A stretch of DNA of 64,000 nt, taken from Flavobacterium davisii (lineage in GTDB: Bacteria; Bacteroidota; Bacteroidia; Flavobacteriales; Flavobacteriaceae). The notes below the pieces were generated by a model. It was not told the origin of the DNA. It was given only the letters and a program-made list of their open reading frames with translations, and did no database searches. Where the stretch lies: NCBI RefSeq assembly GCF_019565505.1, contig NZ_CP067378.1, positions 1,054,001 through 1,118,000 on the forward strand, in the 5' to 3' direction. Below are positions 29,312 to 40,171 of this stretch, piece by piece. Position 1 is the stretch's first letter, and each line of letters starts with the position of its first letter. The position numbers were made by a program, and so were the translations under genes.

Positions 29312-30547
29312 ATGAACACAATAGAACTTACCTCTTTATTAAACAATCCTAACACAATCACTCATACACAATGTAGTGAGTTAGAATCTGTACTTAAAGA
29401 ATACCCCTATTTTCAAAGTGCAAGAAGCTTATATTTAAAAGGGTTACACATCCAAAATAATTTTAAATACAATACGGCTTTAAAACTTACAGCTGCTCAT
29501 ACTACTGACAGAACCGTACTATTTGATTTTATAACTAATAAAAATTTTGCACAAGAACTACATCTTACAGAAAATGCCTTATCATACGAGGAAGAAACTA
29601 CAATACCTGAAAAGATAGCAAAACCAGCTCTTGAAACAGAGGAGCCCTCTATAAAAGAAGACATTCAATTAGCGCCTGATTTTTCAACAGCAGATGATTA
29701 TACAAATCTAGAACTTGAAACACAAAATACTGTTTCCGATGAAGAGAAATTAGAACAATCTGTATTAAATTCAATTATGATTGCTAATGAAATAATAGAG
29801 GAAACAAACGATAACAAGACTACAGAAGAATCTATTTCATTAGAAAACCCATTGGAAAAATCTATTTTATCTTCTATCTCAGAATCCAATCAGCACAATG
29901 AAACTAAATTGGAGTTGGATCAATACAATTCTAACAAGATTGAAACGCCTTCTTCTATTACTCCTTCCATTAGAGAAAGAGTATCTTGGTTAGAGGATAC
30001 TATAGATTCAGATCAAAAACAAGAAATAATAGAAGAAAACAATCTAATTGAACCTATTATCATATTAGATGATAATAAGACGCTTTCATTTCAAGAATGG
30101 CTGCTTTTATCTAAAACCAACCCAATTGAAAGACCTGAAAACATTCCCTTTATAGAAAATCAAGAATTGGTTTCAAAAGAAAAAGATCAAGATAATCAAA
30201 TTATAATATCTAACAACTCTTTCGTAACAAATGACAATTCTAATGCAACAGAAAAAAAAGAGGACAATTCTAATTCTAAAATGGATTTAATTGATAAATT
30301 CATTCATAATAACCCTAAAATCTCACCTCCAAAAGACAATATTGCTGTTCCAAGTTATATAGCTAAAAAAAGCGATAGTCCTTATTTAATGACTGAAACT
30401 TTAGCAAAAATCTATTTAGAACAAAAAAAATACACAAAAGCTATACAAGCTTATGAAATTTTAATTTTGAAATATCCAGAAAAAAGTAGTTTATTTGCAG
30501 ACAGAATTTTAGATATAAAAGATTTACAACAAAATAACAATAGATAA
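29312..30547 (+). CDS. conserved Bacteroidetes protein with TPR-like C-terminus
   Basis: The 411-residue protein has an N-terminal helical domain (YPYFQSARSLYLKGLH). A long Glu/Asn/Ser-rich, probably disordered middle covers about residues 95-330. The C-terminal TPR-like helical pair is LMTETLAKIYLEQKKYTKAI, then QAYEILILKYPEKSSLFADR. It has no signal peptide. It is co-transcribed with lptE and secG, and the same order is common in the family. Its function is unknown; a role in envelope biogenesis is only suggested by the neighbours. Confidence 0.8.
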   Translation: MNTIELTSLLNNPNTITHTQCSELESVLKEYPYFQSARSLYLKGLHIQNNFKYNTALKLTAAHTTDRTVLFDFITNKNFAQELHLTENALSYEEETTIPEKIAKPALETEEPSIKEDIQLAPDFSTADDYTNLELETQNTVSDEEKLEQSVLNSIMIANEIIEETNDNKTTEESISLENPLEKSILSSISESNQHNETKLELDQYNSNKIETPSSITPSIRERVSWLEDTIDSDQKQEIIEENNLIEPIIILDDNKTLSFQEWLLLSKTNPIERPENIPFIENQELVSKEKDQDNQIIISNNSFVTNDNSNATEKKEDNSNSKMDLIDKFIHNNPKISPPKDNIAVPSYIAKKSDSPYLMTETLAKIYLEQKKYTKAIQAYEILILKYPEKSSLFADRILDIKDLQQNNNR

Positions 30548-30550
30548 ACA

Positions 30551-30913
30551 ATGAGTACATTTACAATTTTCTTAGTATTAATCACTATAGTTTGTTTTTT
30601 ATTAGTGGTGGTAATTATGGTACAAAATCCTAAGGGAGGAGGATTATCTTCAACTTTTGGAAGTTCGCAAATGATGGGTGGTGTTCAAAAAACAACAGAT
30701 TTTTTAGACAAATCAACTTGGTATTTAGCTGGAGCCTTATTAGTACTTATCTTATTATCTAACTTAAGTTTTAATGGTACTAATAGTGACACTGGTTCTA
30801 AGCTAATTGATGAATCAGCTACTCCAGTTGCAATCCCAGCAGCATCAAGTACTGATAGTAAAGCTGCAACTCCAGCTACTCCTACTAAACCTGCTACAGA
30901 AGAAAAAAAATAA
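30551..30913 (+). CDS. secG: protein translocase subunit SecG
   Basis: The 120-residue protein has two membrane helices (residues 3-22 and about 53-72). The conserved cytosolic loop between them is MVQNPKGGGLSSTFGSSQMM. SecG assists SecYEG-dependent export. The C-terminal tail is Ala/Thr/Pro/Lys-rich, which is common in Bacteroidetes SecG. It ends the lptE-TPR-secG operon and is followed by a strong terminator. Confidence 0.93.
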   Translation: MSTFTIFLVLITIVCFLLVVVIMVQNPKGGGLSSTFGSSQMMGGVQKTTDFLDKSTWYLAGALLVLILLSNLSFNGTNSDTGSKLIDESATPVAIPAASSTDSKAATPATPTKPATEEKK

Positions 30914-30929
30914 TTTTCAATACTTTTTT

Positions 30930-30960
30930 AAAATGCCAGCCTGTCAGCGCTGGCATTTTT
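30930..30960 (+). terminator. terminator after secG
   Basis: An 11-bp stem (AAAATGCCAGC with GCTGGCATTTT) ends in a T-run 17 bases after the secG stop. Confidence 0.8.
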
Positions 30961-30990
30961 ATTTTAACCAATTTTGACAGCTTTTACAGC

Positions 30991-31007
30991 TTGGCATAAT
31001 TTCTGCA
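30991..31007 (+). promoter_or_regulatory. sigma-54 type -24/-12 promoter upstream of groES
   Basis: TTGGCATAATTTCTGCA has GG at 30993-30994 and GC at 31005-31006, separated by exactly ten bases, as sigma-54 requires. It matches the TTGGCAN(7)TGCA form. The groES ATG is 47 bases downstream, leaving a leader of about 35 nt. A sigma-54 activator is encoded 2.4 kb upstream. No clear TAnnTTTG element was found in this gap. Confidence 0.6.
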
Positions 31008-31053
31008 AAAATAGCTCCAGAATTTAATAACAATTAAAAACCCAAAAATAATT

Positions 31054-31329
31054 ATGGCATTAAACATTAAACCACTTTCAGACCGCGTTATTGTGGAGCC
31101 AGCTGCCGCAGAAACACAAACAGCTTCTGGCATCATCATCCCTGATACAGCTAAAGAAAAACCTCAAAAAGGAATTGTGGTAGCTGTAGGAAACGGAAAA
31201 AAAGACCAACCTATGACGGTACAAGTTGGCGATACGGTTCTTTACGGCAAATATGCTGGAACTGATCTAAAATTTGAAAGCAAAGATTATTTAATCATGC
31301 GCGAGGAAGATATACTTGCAATTATCTAA
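31054..31329 (+). CDS. groES: co-chaperonin GroES
   Basis: The 91-residue Cpn10 starts [19 protein letters not shown]. It has the mobile loop [18 protein letters not shown] and ends [13 protein letters not shown]. It caps the GroEL cylinder during protein folding. It is followed by groEL, but the pair is separated by about 540 bases that hold a four-helix-bundle gene remnant and tandem repeats. Confidence 0.97.
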   Translation: MALNIKPLSDRVIVEPAAAETQTASGIIIPDTAKEKPQKGIVVAVGNGKKDQPMTVQVGDTVLYGKYAGTDLKFESKDYLIMREEDILAII

Positions 31330-31356
31330 CAGCTTTAAGCCTTAAGCCTTAAGCAA

Positions 31357-31716
31357 ATGAGAGATTTCAAAAAATACGATGTTTGGTAACTGAGTCATAG
31401 TTTTACTCTAAAAATTTATAAGGTAACTTCGACTTTTCCAAAAGAAGAATTATACGGCTTGTCAAGTCAAATAAGAAGATCTAGTTCTTCAATACCAACC
31501 AATATTGCAGAAGGTAGTGGAAGAAACTCAGATAAGGAATTCAATCAATTCCTTAATATTGCTTTAGGTTCTGCTTGCGAAACAGAATATCAGCTTATAC
31601 TATCGAAAGATTTGGGTTATATCTCATTAGATAACTTTAATGAATTGGACAAACAAATCAATCATATTAAAAGTAAAATTTACAATTTAAAAAGAGCTTT
31701 AAGTGATACACTTTAG
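31357..31716 (+). pseudogene. four-helix-bundle (23S rRNA IVS-type) protein gene with a premature stop
   Basis: From ATG 31357 the frame reads MRDFKKYDVW, then a TAA (31387-31389), and continues in the same frame with LSHSFTLKIY through IPTNIAEGSGRNSDKEFNQF to the stop at 31714-31716. Relatives have WxLSH with Gln, Lys or Glu at the stop position, so one base change (for example CAA to TAA) explains it. Without the stop it would be a normal protein of about 119 residues of the four-helix-bundle family, also found in 23S rRNA intervening sequences. A shorter start at TTG 31459 cannot be excluded. The gene is inserted between groES and groEL. Confidence 0.75.
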
Positions 31717-31731
31717 GCTCTAGGCTCTAAG

Positions 31732-31867
31732 CAAATAAAATTAATCACAATCACAGTAAAATAAGCATAAAGCTTATGGCTTATAGCTTATAACTAAAAC
31801 AAATAAAATTAATCACAATCACAGTAAAATAAGCATAAAGCTTATGGCTTATAACTAAAACAAATAA
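31732..31867. repeat. tandem duplication with palindromic AAGCTTATGGCTTATA cores before groEL
   Basis: A unit starting CAAATAAAATTAATCACAA occurs at 31732-31799 (68 bp) and 31800-31860 (61 bp), and a third copy begins just before groEL. The two full copies differ by one extra GCTTATA. Each contains an imperfect palindrome around AAGCTT. AAGCC-type short repeats also occur at 31335-31353, on the other side of the inserted gene. Confidence 0.8.
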
Positions 31868-33502
<1,635 letters not shown>

Positions 33503-33521
33503 TCATTTTTATAGACAAAAC

Positions 33522-33553
33522 ACAAAGCCGCTCTTTCGAGTGGCTTTGTTTGT
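33522..33553 (+). terminator. terminator after groEL
   Basis: The stem ACAAAGCCgCTC pairs with GAGtGGCTTTGT, with a TTTC loop and a T-rich tail. It lies 20 bases after the groEL stop, between convergent genes. Confidence 0.75.
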
Positions 33554-33565
33554 TTAAAAATCATA

Positions 33566-35649
33566 TTATTTAATTCTTCTCGCGTTTTCGTCAATCTCCT
33601 TCCCTTTAAACTCTTCTTTTTAATTTTTCCAAAAGAATATTTTATTGCTATAGAAAATAAATTAGAATCTGTATAATAAACCCCTTTTGATGTAATATTA
33701 TTAATAGTTAAGTTTTCATTATAAGTAACTTTTCTAAAAATATCATTATAACTTAGGGTACAATCAAATTGCTTGAAAAAAGTTTTAGAAATAGCCAAAT
33801 CGAAAGTAACCAACCCATTTCTATCGAAAACACCTTCCTTTCTTGATGTCATTCCCCAACTTGTCAATGACATTTCAACTTCTTTTGGAAGTTTAAAAAT
33901 ATGATTCGTATAAAAATACAAATAAGGTTTAGATTCATTTACAACTGAAAGGGCATCTTCAACTTTGTTAAGAATTCCGCTTAGAATAGTGGTTGAAGAC
34001 CATTTTTTATATTCAAAAGGTAGTACAAGTTCAAGATTAAACCCTGATTCTTTTTGAAAATTTTCGGTCTGAAATCTAAGCAAATTTTGATTTTTATTAT
34101 AATCAACAGCAAAATAGACAGGATTTTTTATAAAATTATAACTCATTTTCAGAGTTTTATCTTTGAACTGATAACCAAGAGTTAACGCATCCGTAATTGT
34201 TGGATCTATATTTATATTATTATTCCAAACAAGATATGGATTTATATAAGTTGATAATTGACTTGCTAAAGAGAAATTAGGTCTTGTAATACTTTTAGCA
34301 TAATTAAAACTAACAGTGTTTGTACTATCAATAGCGAATTGAACATCAAGTTTTGGAAAAAAATTAGTGTAGTTTTTATCAATTAACAAATCTTTTTCTG
34401 ATGCATTTTTTCCTTTAGCATTAGTATTTTCCATTCTTATGCCAAAAGAATAATTGATCTTTTTATATTCCCCTGACAAATTAGAATAAAAAGCCATATT
34501 AGCTTCTTTATAATTATAGTCTGTTCCTGAAACCGAACTAGTGTTCAAATTTTCTATTCTAGATAGGGTTCTAGGATTTGCTTTCAGATATAATCCTCCT
34601 AATTCTAATTTCATTTTATTTTTAAACTCTTTTTCAAAATCAAAACGAGTAGAATATACTTCTATAGCTACATTTTGATTTCTATTTTGTGTTAACTCAA
34701 ATTGAGTTTGATTATAGTTGTTTGAAATCAAACTTTTAATTTCTTGAGCAAAATTTGAATACTGACAACCAAAAAACAATTTACCATTAATACTCTTGAT
34801 TTTATGATTGTAGTTTAAAAACCCATTTGCAAAATTTCTATCTTCATTATTAACATTTATAGTATTGATTGAATTTACATCCAAACCCTGCTGATTATAC
34901 GTATCTGTAACGATATCAAAATTATCTTTTTGGCTTCTTCTGCTCACATTCATTGAAAAGTAATCATCTTCATTAATCTTATAAAAAAAACCTCCACCAT
35001 AAATAAATTGAGGTCTATTTGTAATTGCGGTGACCCAATACTTTGATTTTATATCATAATCTGGAATAGTAAAATCATTTCCATTTTTTTCCCAAACTTT
35101 TAATTGATTGTAATTAAAATTGATTTTGCATTCAAACCTACCCTTCTTAATTCCTGAATTAATTCCGAAATAATTATTAAATCTTCTTTGAAACGAAGCA
35201 TTTTCAGTCACATTAATTTTAAAACCGTCTCTTTTACTAATTCTTCTAGCGATCAAAATTACAACCCTACCATTTGCTTCATATTTTGAAGAAGGATTTT
35301 CTATAATTTCGACTGTTTTTATATCTTCTACAGATAATGAGTTCAAATCATTTATTTCTGCCCTTTGATTATCGATATAGATAAGTGGACTTCCTTTTCC
35401 AACAACTGTAATTGACTCTTTATTTGAACTTACTTGAATTTTAGGAAGCTTTGCTAATAAATCGATAGAATTAGGCACGGCATTAAAAATAGAATTAGCA
35501 ACATCAATTTTGATATTGCCATTTTTATTTTCAATGGCTATTTTTTCTTTCACTATTTTAATTTCTTCCAATTTTTTCGTCTCTTCTTGACTAAAAAGAG
35601 GTTGAAATGATAGGAACAATGCTATAACAAAAAACAAATTCTTACTCAT
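33566..35649 (-). CDS. outer-membrane beta-barrel protein (TonB-receptor-like)
   Basis: This is an outer-membrane protein with a signal peptide (MSKNLFFVIALFLSFQPLFSQ). A plug-like domain follows (LLAKLPKIQVSSNKESITV, LIYIDNQRAEINDLNSLSVE, IEIIENPSSKYEANG), and then a barrel of about 550 residues rich in aromatic strands. This is the OMP_b-brl_3 family. The N-terminal carboxypeptidase-like domain usual in relatives is absent, so it is a short form. The start at ATG 35649 is chosen for the signal peptide. As sequenced the frame runs on into groEL antisense. One missing base in T5 33617-33621 explains this, and the repaired stop is at 33566. It is divergent from the kinase/regulator pair, a possible regulatory target. 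The ligand is unknown. Confidence 0.78.
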
Positions 35650-35746
35650 AGTTTTAAATTTGTCACAAAATTGATTCAATATTTTTCTATGAGAGTTAAT
35701 GGAGCGTTAATGCAAGGTTAAAATCGAAAAATCAGATTATTTAGTT

Positions 35747-35754
35747 TATTTTTG
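35747..35754 (+). promoter_or_regulatory. -7 element before the histidine kinase gene
   Basis: TATTTTTG fits TAnnTTTG and lies 17 bases before the ATG at 35772. Confidence 0.45.
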
Positions 35755-35771
35755 AAAATGTTTTGAGACCT

Positions 35772-37124
35772 ATGAAGCAAAAAATTAACCTTTTAATTGT
35801 TTTTTCATCCATAATATTAATTGTCTTAATTGCAATGCAATACTATTTGGTTAAAACTTCCTATGAATACAAAGTGGAACAATTTCATATGGAAGTCAAA
35901 GAAAAAATTTCTAAAATTACAAACGACTTTACTGACATAGATTCAAGTCTAGTACAAAACAGTGAGTCGCATAACTCAACTCTTTTAAAAAACTACATCA
36001 GTAACAAAAACTTCAAATATCACTTTAAAGAAAAATTCTTAGCTAATCCACAACGTAGTTTATTAACCGCTTTATTAGAGAAAAAAATTAACCTTGAATT
36101 TCCCAAAAACAAAATTCAATTTGCTGTCATTTCTAATAAATGTATTGTTCTTAAGTCTAATCAAAAAACTGACACAATATTTTCTAAAGAAGCAAGTATT
36201 CAAAACATCTCATTTGGAAATCTTACTTCACTAAAAGATGCTTTCCCTGTGCGTAACTATGTTGCAACAACTAATGGCAACTATAATCACAAGCTACTTT
36301 CTGAATACACTTTATTTGTTTCGGTAAAAAATTGGGAGTTTATAATCCTAAGAAGGATGGCTACCATCTTAGTATTTTCAATACTTTGTATCGTCATTTT
36401 AATCTCATTGTTTGTCATTACTCTAAAAGCTCTAATCAAACAAAAAAAAGTAAGTGATGTTAAAACCGACTTTATCAACAATATCACACACGAATTAAAA
36501 ACACCCTTAACTACATTATCTGTTTCCACGAAAATGTTAGAACGAAAAGAGATACAGGAAAACAAAGAAATTTTGAATTCTCTTTTGCAAACAATCAATC
36601 GTCAAAATGTTCGTTTACAAAACCTCATTGATCAAGTGTTATCCAATTCGTTAGGATATGAAGAAATTGAGCTTCAGAAAGAGAACTTAAAAATAAATTC
36701 TTTTGTACAAACTATTATTTCTGATTTCCATCTTACCTATCCGAATATCATTATTAATTCAAATATAAATACAAAAGAAACCACGCTGTTTTTAGATAAA
36801 TTCCATCTAACTACAGCCCTAAACAATGTCTTAGAAAATGCAGTAAAATATGGTTGCAAAAACATAACAATAACAACCTCTCTTAAAAATGGAATTTTCA
36901 ACATAAGTATTACAGATGACGGAATTGGAATTGCTAAGGATAAACAATTGCTATTATTTGAAAAGTTCTATAGAGTAGAACAAGGTAACCTGCATAACAC
37001 AAAAGGTCTTGGTTTAGGCTTATATTATGTAGATCAAATCATAAAGGCTCATAAAGGCACAATAAACGTTGTAAGCGAATTAGGGAGAGGAGCTTCATTT
37101 ACAATCGCTATTCCTTGTACATAA
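35772..37124 (+). CDS. sensor histidine kinase
   Basis: This is a membrane-bound kinase. An N-terminal helix (LLIVFSSIILIVLIAMQYYL) is followed by a periplasmic sensor of about 165 residues and a second helix (ILVFSILCIVILISLFVITL). HisKA has the phospho-acceptor His in INNITHELKTPLTTLS. HATPase_c has the N-box NNVLENAVKYG, G1 DDGIGIAKD and G2 GLGLGLYYVDQI. The sensor domain has no recognised fold. I use the ATG at 35772; a TTG nine bases earlier is less likely. The next gene starts one base after its stop, so the two form a cognate pair. Confidence 0.93.
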   Translation: MKQKINLLIVFSSIILIVLIAMQYYLVKTSYEYKVEQFHMEVKEKISKITNDFTDIDSSLVQNSESHNSTLLKNYISNKNFKYHFKEKFLANPQRSLLTALLEKKINLEFPKNKIQFAVISNKCIVLKSNQKTDTIFSKEASIQNISFGNLTSLKDAFPVRNYVATTNGNYNHKLLSEYTLFVSVKNWEFIILRRMATILVFSILCIVILISLFVITLKALIKQKKVSDVKTDFINNITHELKTPLTTLSVSTKMLERKEIQENKEILNSLLQTINRQNVRLQNLIDQVLSNSLGYEEIELQKENLKINSFVQTIISDFHLTYPNIIINSNINTKETTLFLDKFHLTTALNNVLENAVKYGCKNITITTSLKNGIFNISITDDGIGIAKDKQLLLFEKFYRVEQGNLHNTKGLGLGLYYVDQIIKAHKGTINVVSELGRGASFTIAIPCT

Positions 37125-37125
37125 T

Positions 37126-37812
37126 ATGAAGAGAATCCTTTTAGCCGAAGACGATTTTGATTTTGCTAATGTTCTAAAACAATATTTAGAACTCTATTCC
37201 TTTGAAGTTACTTGTGCCAATGATGGACAAGCAGCACTAGATTTACTAAAAAATGGAACCTTTGATATTTGTATCTTAGATGTAATGATGCCCAAAATGG
37301 ACGGATTCACTTTGGCCGATAAAATCATTACAATAAATCCAGAAATACCATTCGTATTTTTAACTGCAAGAAATCAAAATGAAGATAAAATCAAAGGATT
37401 AAAACTGGGAGCCGATGATTATATTGTAAAACCATTTGAAGTAGAAGAATTGGTTTTAAGACTAACAAACATTCTCAAAAGAACTAGTAAAAAAGAAACA
37501 TCTGAAGTAAAAAGAGACATACTCAAAATAGGAAATTATTCATTTTTAGTCAATCGATTTGAATTAAAACTAGATAATAAAACGCAACAACTTACTGAGA
37601 AGGAAGCTTCATTATTGCTATATCTTTTTGAAAATAGAAACCAATTACTGAAAAGAGAACAAATTTTAAATGCTGTTTGGGGAAACGATGATTTCTTTTC
37701 AGGCAGAAGTATGGATGTTTTTATTAGCCGACTTAGAAAATATTTTAAAGACGATTCATCAATAAAAATTGAAAGTATTCGGAATATCGGGTTAGAATTT
37801 AAAGTTTTGTAA
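37126..37812 (+). CDS. OmpR-family response regulator
   Basis: The receiver domain (residues 1-115) has the acidic pocket LLAEDDFDFA, the phospho-acceptor Asp in ICILDVMMPKMDG and the conserved Lys in VKPFEVEEL. The C-terminal winged helix (about residues 130-228) has LTEKEASLLLYLFENRNQLL and the recognition region FFSGRSMDVFISRLRKYF. It is 228 residues, the normal length. It pairs with the kinase directly upstream. Its targets are unknown; the divergent outer-membrane barrel gene is the nearest candidate. Confidence 0.95.
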   Translation: MKRILLAEDDFDFANVLKQYLELYSFEVTCANDGQAALDLLKNGTFDICILDVMMPKMDGFTLADKIITINPEIPFVFLTARNQNEDKIKGLKLGADDYIVKPFEVEELVLRLTNILKRTSKKETSEVKRDILKIGNYSFLVNRFELKLDNKTQQLTEKEASLLLYLFENRNQLLKREQILNAVWGNDDFFSGRSMDVFISRLRKYFKDDSSIKIESIRNIGLEFKVL

Positions 37813-37846
37813 ATAGAAAAACTACTTTAATAAAAAACACTAATTT

Positions 37847-38743
37847 ATGCATTACAAACTAATCTTACTATTAATAAGCTTTACTTTTATTTCTTGCAAA
37901 TCAGACTTTAAAAAAAAGAAGGTAGTAAAAACCAAGCATTACGAACTAACCATAGCTCCGCACTCAAAAGCAACATTGATTTTGTTCCCTTGCTTCCCTT
38001 GCGATATCGAACACACCAAAAGCGAAGCGAAATTTTTAAAAGATTTGGATAAAGAAGGCATCTCAACGCTTTTAATGGATTTCAACCAAAAACTCTATTT
38101 ATCAGAAGCTGAGAAAAAAACGTACTCGCAAATGTTAAATCAAATTTTTAACGAAAATCAATTGGATAAAAATCATATTTATATGGGTGGTTTTTCAAGT
38201 GGCGGTAATGTTTCTTTTATCCTTTCCAATTATCTTATAGCTACAAAAAATGCCTTAAAACCTCAAGGTGTTTTCGCAGTCGATTCGCCTCTTGATGTAG
38301 AACGATTGTATCAAAATGCTAAAATCGACCTTAAAAGAAATGTAAATAACGAAGCAATCGAGGAAGGTAAGTTTATAATACAACTGCTTGAAGAAGAATT
38401 AGGTAAACCAGAGCAGAATATAGCTAAATACGAGAATTCCTCACCGTACACTATATCCACGCATACGACCAACAACATTTTTCATTTAAAAGATATCAAA
38501 ATACGCTTTTACTACGAACCTGCACTAGCCTACCATAAGAAAGATTCAGGTAGAGAATATGAAGAATTAAATGCTTATCAATTAGCGGAAACACACAAAG
38601 CCTTAGAAAATTTAGGTTCAAAAAAATCAGAATGCATTAGTACTAAAAACCGAGGTTATCGTGCTGATGGCACAAGAAACCCGCATCACCGGAATTTGGT
38701 CGAAAGACAAGATTTGATAAACTGGATATTGGATAGAAAATAA
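37847..38743 (+). CDS. lipoprotein with alpha/beta-hydrolase-like fold
   Basis: The 298-residue protein has a lipoprotein signal (LILLLISFTFISCK). A hydrolase-like core follows: strand ATLILFPCFPCD, then nucleophile elbow MGGFSSGGNV (GxSxG), then VFAVDSPLD. A possible acid/His pair lies later (FYYEPALAYH, GTRNPHHRN). It may be an esterase or peptidase anchored in the envelope; the substrate is unknown. It starts 34 bases after the response regulator and could be its read-through target. Confidence 0.65.
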   Translation: MHYKLILLLISFTFISCKSDFKKKKVVKTKHYELTIAPHSKATLILFPCFPCDIEHTKSEAKFLKDLDKEGISTLLMDFNQKLYLSEAEKKTYSQMLNQIFNENQLDKNHIYMGGFSSGGNVSFILSNYLIATKNALKPQGVFAVDSPLDVERLYQNAKIDLKRNVNNEAIEEGKFIIQLLEEELGKPEQNIAKYENSSPYTISTHTTNNIFHLKDIKIRFYYEPALAYHKKDSGREYEELNAYQLAETHKALENLGSKKSECISTKNRGYRADGTRNPHHRNLVERQDLINWILDRK

Positions 38744-38766
38744 ACAACTAAACATATAACCCAAAA

Positions 38767-39255
38767 ATGAAAGACTTAAATTATTTCATTGACAAATATA
38801 AAGAGCAATTAAACAAAGGCGATATCCAAGAAGCCTATGTAGGACTTGTTAAATATATCACTGGACTTAGAAACTATTTATCAAACAACATCGGAGACAC
38901 CTATTCTTTCGGTAGTATTTTTCAAGGTTATATGGACTACACCTATTTTTATTACACAAACGACTTTTTAAAGGAACGAAAACTAAAAATGGGACTTGTA
39001 TTGAATCATCCTAAAATGCAATTTGAAATTTGGTTATTAGGACGAACGATTCCAATTCAAGAAAAACATTGGGAATATTTCAAATTAACTAAATGGAATA
39101 AAAACAGAATAACGAAACCACAGTATTCCATTCTTGAAGCGATTTTAATTGACAAACCAAACTTTAACGACCTAGAAAAACTAACTAAACAAATAGAAGA
39201 AAAATTAATCTCTATTACTGATGAAATAATTGAGGATATAAATTCAAATACATAG
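38767..39255 (+). CDS. uncharacterised protein, DUF7000-like
   Basis: The 162-residue soluble protein is rich in aromatic residues, with core segments GLVKYITGLRNYL, GSIFQGYMDYTYFYYT and NHPKMQFEIWLLGR. The last resembles small uncharacterised proteins (DUF7000-type), but I am not certain of the family. There is no signal peptide. It follows the lipoprotein gene by 23 bases, on the same strand. No function can be given. Confidence 0.6.
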   Translation: MKDLNYFIDKYKEQLNKGDIQEAYVGLVKYITGLRNYLSNNIGDTYSFGSIFQGYMDYTYFYYTNDFLKERKLKMGLVLNHPKMQFEIWLLGRTIPIQEKHWEYFKLTKWNKNRITKPQYSILEAILIDKPNFNDLEKLTKQIEEKLISITDEIIEDINSNT

Positions 39256-39377
39256 ATATAGATTCAAAAAACATTGACATTGAGATTGATAACAAACTCC
39301 AACTTCTAAACTTCTGATTTTTTATGTAGATTTGAGTTTTACAACAAGTATATAAGAAATTTCAATTTTCATACAAA

Positions 39378-39713
39378 GATTTACGATGCGTATATAGGAA
39401 ATTACGGTGCACATATAAAGATTTACGATGCGTATATAGAAAATTACGGTACGCATATAAAGATTTACGGTGCGTATATAGGAAATCACGGTACGTATAT
39501 AAAGATTTACGGTGTGCATATAAACTTTTACGGTGCCTATATAGAAAATCACGATGTGCATATAATGATTTACGATGTGTATATAGAAAATTACGGTACG
39601 TATATAAAGATTTACGATGTCCGTATAAAGATTTACGGTGCGTATATAGGAAATTACGGTACATATATAAAGATTTACGATACGTATATAGAGAATTACG
39701 GTGCGCATATGAA
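39378..39713. repeat. 21-bp minisatellite, 16 units
   Basis: Sixteen consecutive units of exactly 21 bases are present, plus a decayed unit on the left. Two types largely alternate: GATTTACGATGCGTATATAGG and AAATTACGGTACGTATATAAA, giving a 42-bp higher-order period. No unit has an indel, although units differ at several positions. Each carries TATATA in the same place. Confidence 0.92.
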
Positions 39714-39770
39714 GTTATGCGATTAGTAATACCTTTAAACTTCATAGGAGAAATTCTCATTTACTTTCAA

Positions 39771-39845
39771 CACCCCTATAGTCGCCTCAAGGGGACAATC
39801 CTAGGTGTATGCCTTAGGCAGTATTAGTAACATTTCTTAAGATAT
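39771..39845. repeat. 75-bp structured repeat, copy A
   Basis: It begins CACCCCTATAGTCGCCTCAA and contains CCTAGGTGTATGCCTTAGG, a near-palindrome. It is about 85-90% identical by eye to the copy at 39938. Confidence 0.8.
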
Positions 39846-39937
39846 AATTGTATTATTTATTTAAAAACTTAAAACAACACGAATTCCACCAATTTACACG
39901 AATTTCAATCACTTAAACAATTCATTTTTAAATTAAA

Positions 39938-40012
39938 CACCCCTATAGTCCCCTCAAGGGGACAATCCTAGGTGTATACCTTAGGCAGTACTATACGTAT
40001 TTCGTAAGATAT
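39938..40012. repeat. 75-bp structured repeat, copy B
   Basis: It begins CACCCCTATAGTCCCCTCAA. It contains a CCCCTCAAGGGG hairpin and the palindrome CCTAGGTGTATACCTTAGG. It lies in the same orientation as copy A. Confidence 0.8.
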
Positions 40013-40049
40013 TCATCTGATATAGAGCACACGGGAGAGGATTTTAAAA

Positions 40050-40079
40050 ACCTAACAGGTACTTTTAGACCTGTTAGGG
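40050..40079. repeat. 30-bp hairpin repeat, copy 1
   Basis: ACCTAACAGG and CCTGTTAGG form a long stem around TACTTTTAGA. An almost identical copy lies at 40134-40163. Such ACCTAACAGG hairpins look like dispersed intergenic repeats. Confidence 0.75.
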
Positions 40080-40133
40080 TTCGAAAGGAACGGGCATACT
40101 CACGATAAGAATACGATGGATGGTGTTTAAAAA

Positions 40134-40163
40134 ACCTAACAGGTACTTTTAGACCTGTTAGGT
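40134..40163. repeat. 30-bp hairpin repeat, copy 2
   Basis: Same stem and loop as the copy at 40050-40079, with a perfect last base pair. Confidence 0.75.
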
Positions 40164-40171
40164 AAAAAAAC

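Noticed and set aside
39360-39715. Possible CRISPR array
   Set aside because: The units are contiguous with no unique spacers, and there are no cas genes.
39322-39760. Open frames of 128 and 132 codons (minus) and 70 codons (plus) over the minisatellite, encoding heptad repeats such as HRKSLYT
   Set aside because: The 21-bp period is a multiple of three, so any frame free of stops in one unit stays open. Both strands are open, there is no start context, and no homology is recognised.
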